DNA of 7,353 nt from positions 1 through 7,353 of the forward strand of contig DASZOC010000006.1 in the NCBI GenBank assembly GCA_035550975.1, in the 5' to 3' direction. Below the pieces are notes generated by a model, which searched no databases, was not told where the DNA came from, and was given only the letters and a program-made list of their open reading frames with translations. Origin of the DNA: DASZOC01 sp035550975. GTDB lineage: Bacteria; Actinomycetota; CADDZG01; WHSQ01. Position numbers and translations under genes: made by a program. This document shows, piece after piece, positions 4,861 through 7,353 of the stretch (position 1 is its first letter; each line of letters begins with the position of its first letter).

Positions 4861-6330
4861 GTGATCATCAAGCGCCACACGACCCTGCCGCTCATCGCCC
4901 TTGTCGTTCTCGCCGCCCTCTCTCTGACCCTTGGCGTCGAGGCGAAGTCCACCGCCCGTCCGACCGGCGGCAAAGCGGTCGCTCACCGTGACGGCAAGGC
5001 CGTGAAACGCGGCGGGCGTATCCCGGTCGCGGTGACGAACTCGATCACCTATCCCGCGCTCGAGCCGACGCTTGGCCTCACGCCGAGCGGCGACATCTAT
5101 GTCGCCGCGGCGAAATACCGCCCCTACGGCTTTGCCGCGGTCCCGACGACCGAGATCATGCACTCGGCCGACGGCGGCAAGACGTGGACCAACACCTCGC
5201 CGCGTATCGGCCCCCAGAACCAGTCGCCGATCACGGGGGACCCCTACATCCTCGTCGACGACGTCGACGGAGATAACTCGCGCATCTTCTCGATCGATCT
5301 CTACGTCGCGTGCTCGTACATGTCTTTCTCCGACGACGGCGGGAAGAGCTGGATCACGAACCCACTGGCGTGCGGCCGGCCGGTCAACGACCACCAGACG
5401 TTGTTCTCGGGGCCGCCTGTTACGAGCAACACGATCGGCTACCCGAAGGTGCTGTATTACTGCTGGAACGACGTCGGTTCGTCCGCGTGCTCGAAGTCGC
5501 TCGACGGCGGCATCACGTTCGTTCCGACCGGCGAGCCTGCGTTCCTCGGCTACGACCAGGCTAGCGAGGACAAGGGCTTCTTCGGGGTCGACGGATTCTG
5601 CGGAGGTCTGCACGGCCACGGCGCGGTCGCTCCCGACGGCACCGTCTACCTGCCGCGCGAGTACTGCGGGCAGCCCCACGTCGCGGTGAGCCGCGACGAG
5701 GGTCGGACCTGGGACCGCGTGCTCGTGTCGAAGAAGATCCGCAGCATCAGCCAGCCCGACGAGGGAGCAGCACACCCAAGCGTCGCGGTGGACTCGAAGG
5801 GCAACGTCTACTACCTGTGGATCTCCTCGAAGAACCGGCTTCCGTATCTGTCGGTGTCGAAGAACGGCGGTAAGACGTGGAGCGATCCGGTCATCGCCGG
5901 CCCGCCGGGACTCAGGGAGACGAACCTGCCGCAGATCGCCGCGGGCAAGCCCGGCGCGGTCGCGTTCTCCTATTACGGCTCGACGAACTCTCCCTTCCAG
6001 AGGTGCAAGCGAGAGTGCGCGGCGGGCGACTACCTGAAGACGACGTGGAACGGCTACCTCACGATCAGCGACGACGCGCTGTCGCGCAACCCGTCGTTCT
6101 TCACGGGGACGGTGAACGACCCGAAGGAGCCGTTGGTGATCCAGCGCTGCGGGCCGGGCAGATGCCACATGGTCATGGACTTCATCGACGTCGAGATCGG
6201 CCCCGATGGCATGGCCTACGGCGTCTACGTCGACAGCTGCATGACCGACTGCATCACGCAGAACGCAGGCCCGACCGGCGAGTACGAGGGCTTGGTGTCA
6301 CGCCTCGTGGGGGGGCCGCGCCTCAAGTAA
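4861..6330 (+). CDS. Secreted Asp-box (BNR) beta-propeller protein, sialidase superfamily
   Basis: 489 residues from GTG 4861. Residues 1-28 form an export signal: IIKRH, a hydrophobic core (8-25), then a likely cleavage after 'GVEA'. A basic linker (29-53) follows. Five Asp-boxes (SxDxGxxW type) are visible: SADGGKTW (102-109), SDDGGKSW (157-164), SLDGGITF (213-220, Phe for Trp), SRDEGRTW (277-284) and SKNGGKTW (333-340, Asn for Asp). Their spacing of 55, 56, 64 and 56 residues indicates successive propeller blades. The superfamily includes sialidases, but I see no full catalytic set; the Arg-Ile-Pro at 53-55 lacks the usual context. The substrate is therefore unknown, and it could be a non-enzymatic or other glycan-binding protein. 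Twelve cysteines, all after the signal, suggest disulfides. Start 4861 has GAGGTGA upstream; in-frame GTGs at 4810 (preceded by GGAGG) and 4762 are alternatives that lengthen the N-terminus before the signal. Confidence 0.85.
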   Translation: MIIKRHTTLPLIALVVLAALSLTLGVEAKSTARPTGGKAVAHRDGKAVKRGGRIPVAVTNSITYPALEPTLGLTPSGDIYVAAAKYRPYGFAAVPTTEIMHSADGGKTWTNTSPRIGPQNQSPITGDPYILVDDVDGDNSRIFSIDLYVACSYMSFSDDGGKSWITNPLACGRPVNDHQTLFSGPPVTSNTIGYPKVLYYCWNDVGSSACSKSLDGGITFVPTGEPAFLGYDQASEDKGFFGVDGFCGGLHGHGAVAPDGTVYLPREYCGQPHVAVSRDEGRTWDRVLVSKKIRSISQPDEGAAHPSVAVDSKGNVYYLWISSKNRLPYLSVSKNGGKTWSDPVIAGPPGLRETNLPQIAAGKPGAVAFSYYGSTNSPFQRCKRECAAGDYLKTTWNGYLTISDDALSRNPSFFTGTVNDPKEPLVIQRCGPGRCHMVMDFIDVEIGPDGMAYGVYVDSCMTDCITQNAGPTGEYEGLVSRLVGGPRLK

Positions 6331-6356
6331 AGCCGCTGGTTGGAGGATCTGCTCGT

Positions 6357-7325
6357 TCAGAGCCCCAGCAGGGCGGATGGCTCTGTCAGCGACTGCTGCA
6401 GCCCACCCGCGACCGGCGCGAAGGGGTCGTCGTCGGCCGCGATGCGTTCGAGTGACGTCGCGAGGGTGAAGGCCGACGGGTCGACATCGGCGAGCTCATC
6501 CCACCGGAACGGCATCGATACCGGCGCGCCCCACCGCGCCCGCACCGAGTAAGGCGCGGCGAAGCTGGCGCCTGCTCGGTTCATGTTGGCATCCAGGAAC
6601 ACCTTTCCGGCGCGCCTGCGCGTCTGCCAGTCCAGGGTCGTCAGGTCGGGAGCCGCGTCCTGGATCAGCCGTGAGACAGCGGCAACGAACGCGCGCACGT
6701 CCTCGTAGGCGTGGCTCTCGTCCAGCGGGACGTAGACCTGCATCCCGTGACCGCCGGAGGTCTTGGGAAAACCGGTCAAGCCGAGCTCGCCGAGCGACAC
6801 GCGCACCAGAGCCGCGACCGTCCTCACCTCTTCTATGCCCGCGGGAGGGAACGGGTCCAGATCGAACACCGCGTAGCTCGGGCGGTCCTGCTGCGGGCCG
6901 CGCGAGTGATGCGGATGCAACTCGATGCAGCCGACGTTGACGATCCACAGCAGCGACGCGACGTCTTCGATCGCGGCGAAGCGGATCGTGCGCTGTTCGC
7001 TCGTTGCGTCGATCTCGAGGATCGGCATCCACTCCGGCGTGTACGCGGGGGCGTCTTTCTCGTACCAGTACGGGCCGTCGACGCCTTCCGGCGTTCGCCG
7101 CAGCGTCAGGGGACGTCCGGCTACGTGCGGCAGCAACGTCAGCGCGGCGTTGAAGTAATAGGAGAGAAGGTCCCCTTTCGTCAATCCGGATTCGGGCCAG
7201 AACACCTTCGTGAGGTTCGTCAGGCGTAGCTCGATATCGCCCGCCCGCGCCACCCAATGGTCGCCGCGACGAACCGCCGGCAACGGGACCGGGAAGTCGA
7301 TCGTGGTCCCGGTCTCCGTCAGCAT
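6357..7325 (-). CDS. ligD: LigD-type polymerase domain (archaeo-eukaryotic primase fold); N-terminus possibly outside the window
   Basis: 322 residues from ATG 7325. This is the polymerase/primase module of bacterial non-homologous end joining, which adds nucleotides at broken DNA ends with a preference for ribonucleotides. Visible landmarks are 'LTNLTKVFWPESGLTKGDLLSYY' (35-57, split by family variation), 'RPLTLRRTPEGVDG' (71-84), 'VFDLDPF' (153-159, metal-binding Asp155 and Asp157), 'KTSGGHGMQVYVPL' (188-201), 'VFLDANMNR' (242-250, expected third metal Asp245) and 'APYSVRARWGAPVSMPFRW' (257-275), the closing family signature. It has no ligase or phosphoesterase domain in view, and no Ku gene is nearby. 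The reading frame has no stop between ATG 7325 and the right edge, so it may be the C-terminal part of a ligase-polymerase fusion. The GGAGG upstream (about 13 bases from the ATG) is too far away to fix the start. It converges on the Asp-box gene with a 26-base gap and no clear terminator. Confidence 0.88.
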   Translation of the reverse strand: MLTETGTTIDFPVPLPAVRRGDHWVARAGDIELRLTNLTKVFWPESGLTKGDLLSYYFNAALTLLPHVAGRPLTLRRTPEGVDGPYWYEKDAPAYTPEWMPILEIDATSEQRTIRFAAIEDVASLLWIVNVGCIELHPHHSRGPQQDRPSYAVFDLDPFPPAGIEEVRTVAALVRVSLGELGLTGFPKTSGGHGMQVYVPLDESHAYEDVRAFVAAVSRLIQDAAPDLTTLDWQTRRRAGKVFLDANMNRAGASFAAPYSVRARWGAPVSMPFRWDELADVDPSAFTLATSLERIAADDDPFAPVAGGLQQSLTEPSALLGL

Positions 7326-7353
7326 CGGATCGGTCGCGCCTCCGTCATCGTGG

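Noticed and set aside
5011..5028. Arg-Ile-Pro at residues 53-55 of the propeller protein as a sialidase FRIP motif.
   Set aside because: It lacks the preceding aromatic residue and the usual following strand, and sits in a basic linker; the first propeller strand appears to begin later, near residue 64.
5164..5884. Repeated GACGGCGGCAAGACGTGG-like DNA words in the Asp-box gene.
   Set aside because: These are the coding sequences of the Asp-boxes themselves, at protein-blade spacing; not a CRISPR or DNA-level repeat array.
4618..6168. 516-codon minus-strand open frame antisense to the Asp-box protein.
   Set aside because: Same reasoning: the plus frame carries five Asp-boxes and a signal peptide, whereas the minus frame is Arg-rich without recognisable motifs.
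6331..6390. Possible terminator between the Asp-box gene and the LigD-type gene (CTGCT...AGCAG and GCCC...GGGC pairs).
   Set aside because: Stems are only four to five bases, lie mostly inside the LigD coding region and have no T run.

Overview
This is a GC-rich window with strong G/C preference at third codon positions and frequent GTG starts. Together with the protein styles (a class A penicillin-binding protein with a basic N-terminus and a disordered tail, a twitching-motility ATPase, a LigD-type polymerase domain), it suggests a Gram-positive high-GC bacterium. The most likely source is an actinobacterial lineage outside the well-known genera, such as Acidimicrobiia or Thermoleophilia. 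That placement is inference from style; no marker gene is present.

Layout from left to right. (1) The last 86 codons of a PilT-like retraction ATPase gene (+) end at 262. (2) A complete class A penicillin-binding protein (-) occupies 278-2467 and converges on pilT; a short perfect hairpin lies in the 15-base gap and runs into the PBP stop codon. (3) An 81-base divergent region (2468-2548) separates the PBP from a small Arg-rich single-pass membrane protein (+, 2549-2884). The two genes carry mirror-image ribosome-binding-site and start boxes. (4) An M3-family oligoendopeptidase F (+) follows after 43 bases. (5) A secreted beta-propeller protein with five Asp-boxes (sialidase/BNR-like, 12 cysteines) follows on the same strand after a 145-base leader region. 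(6) A LigD-type polymerase domain (-) converges from the right edge; its frame remains open to the window boundary, so the protein may be longer than visible.

The genes do not form one pathway. Two act at the cell envelope (PBP in peptidoglycan synthesis, PilT in pilus retraction), one is probably exported, one is a cytosolic peptidase, and one belongs to double-strand-break repair. Nothing indicates a mobile element, defence island, CRISPR array, prophage, tRNA or rRNA. No gene-free stretch exceeds 145 bases. I do not see a convincing undescribed multi-gene system. The most unusual local structure is the divergent PBP/membrane-protein control region, and the most unusual proteins are the cysteine-rich Asp-box propeller and the polymerase domain with altered motif residues and an unresolved N-terminus.
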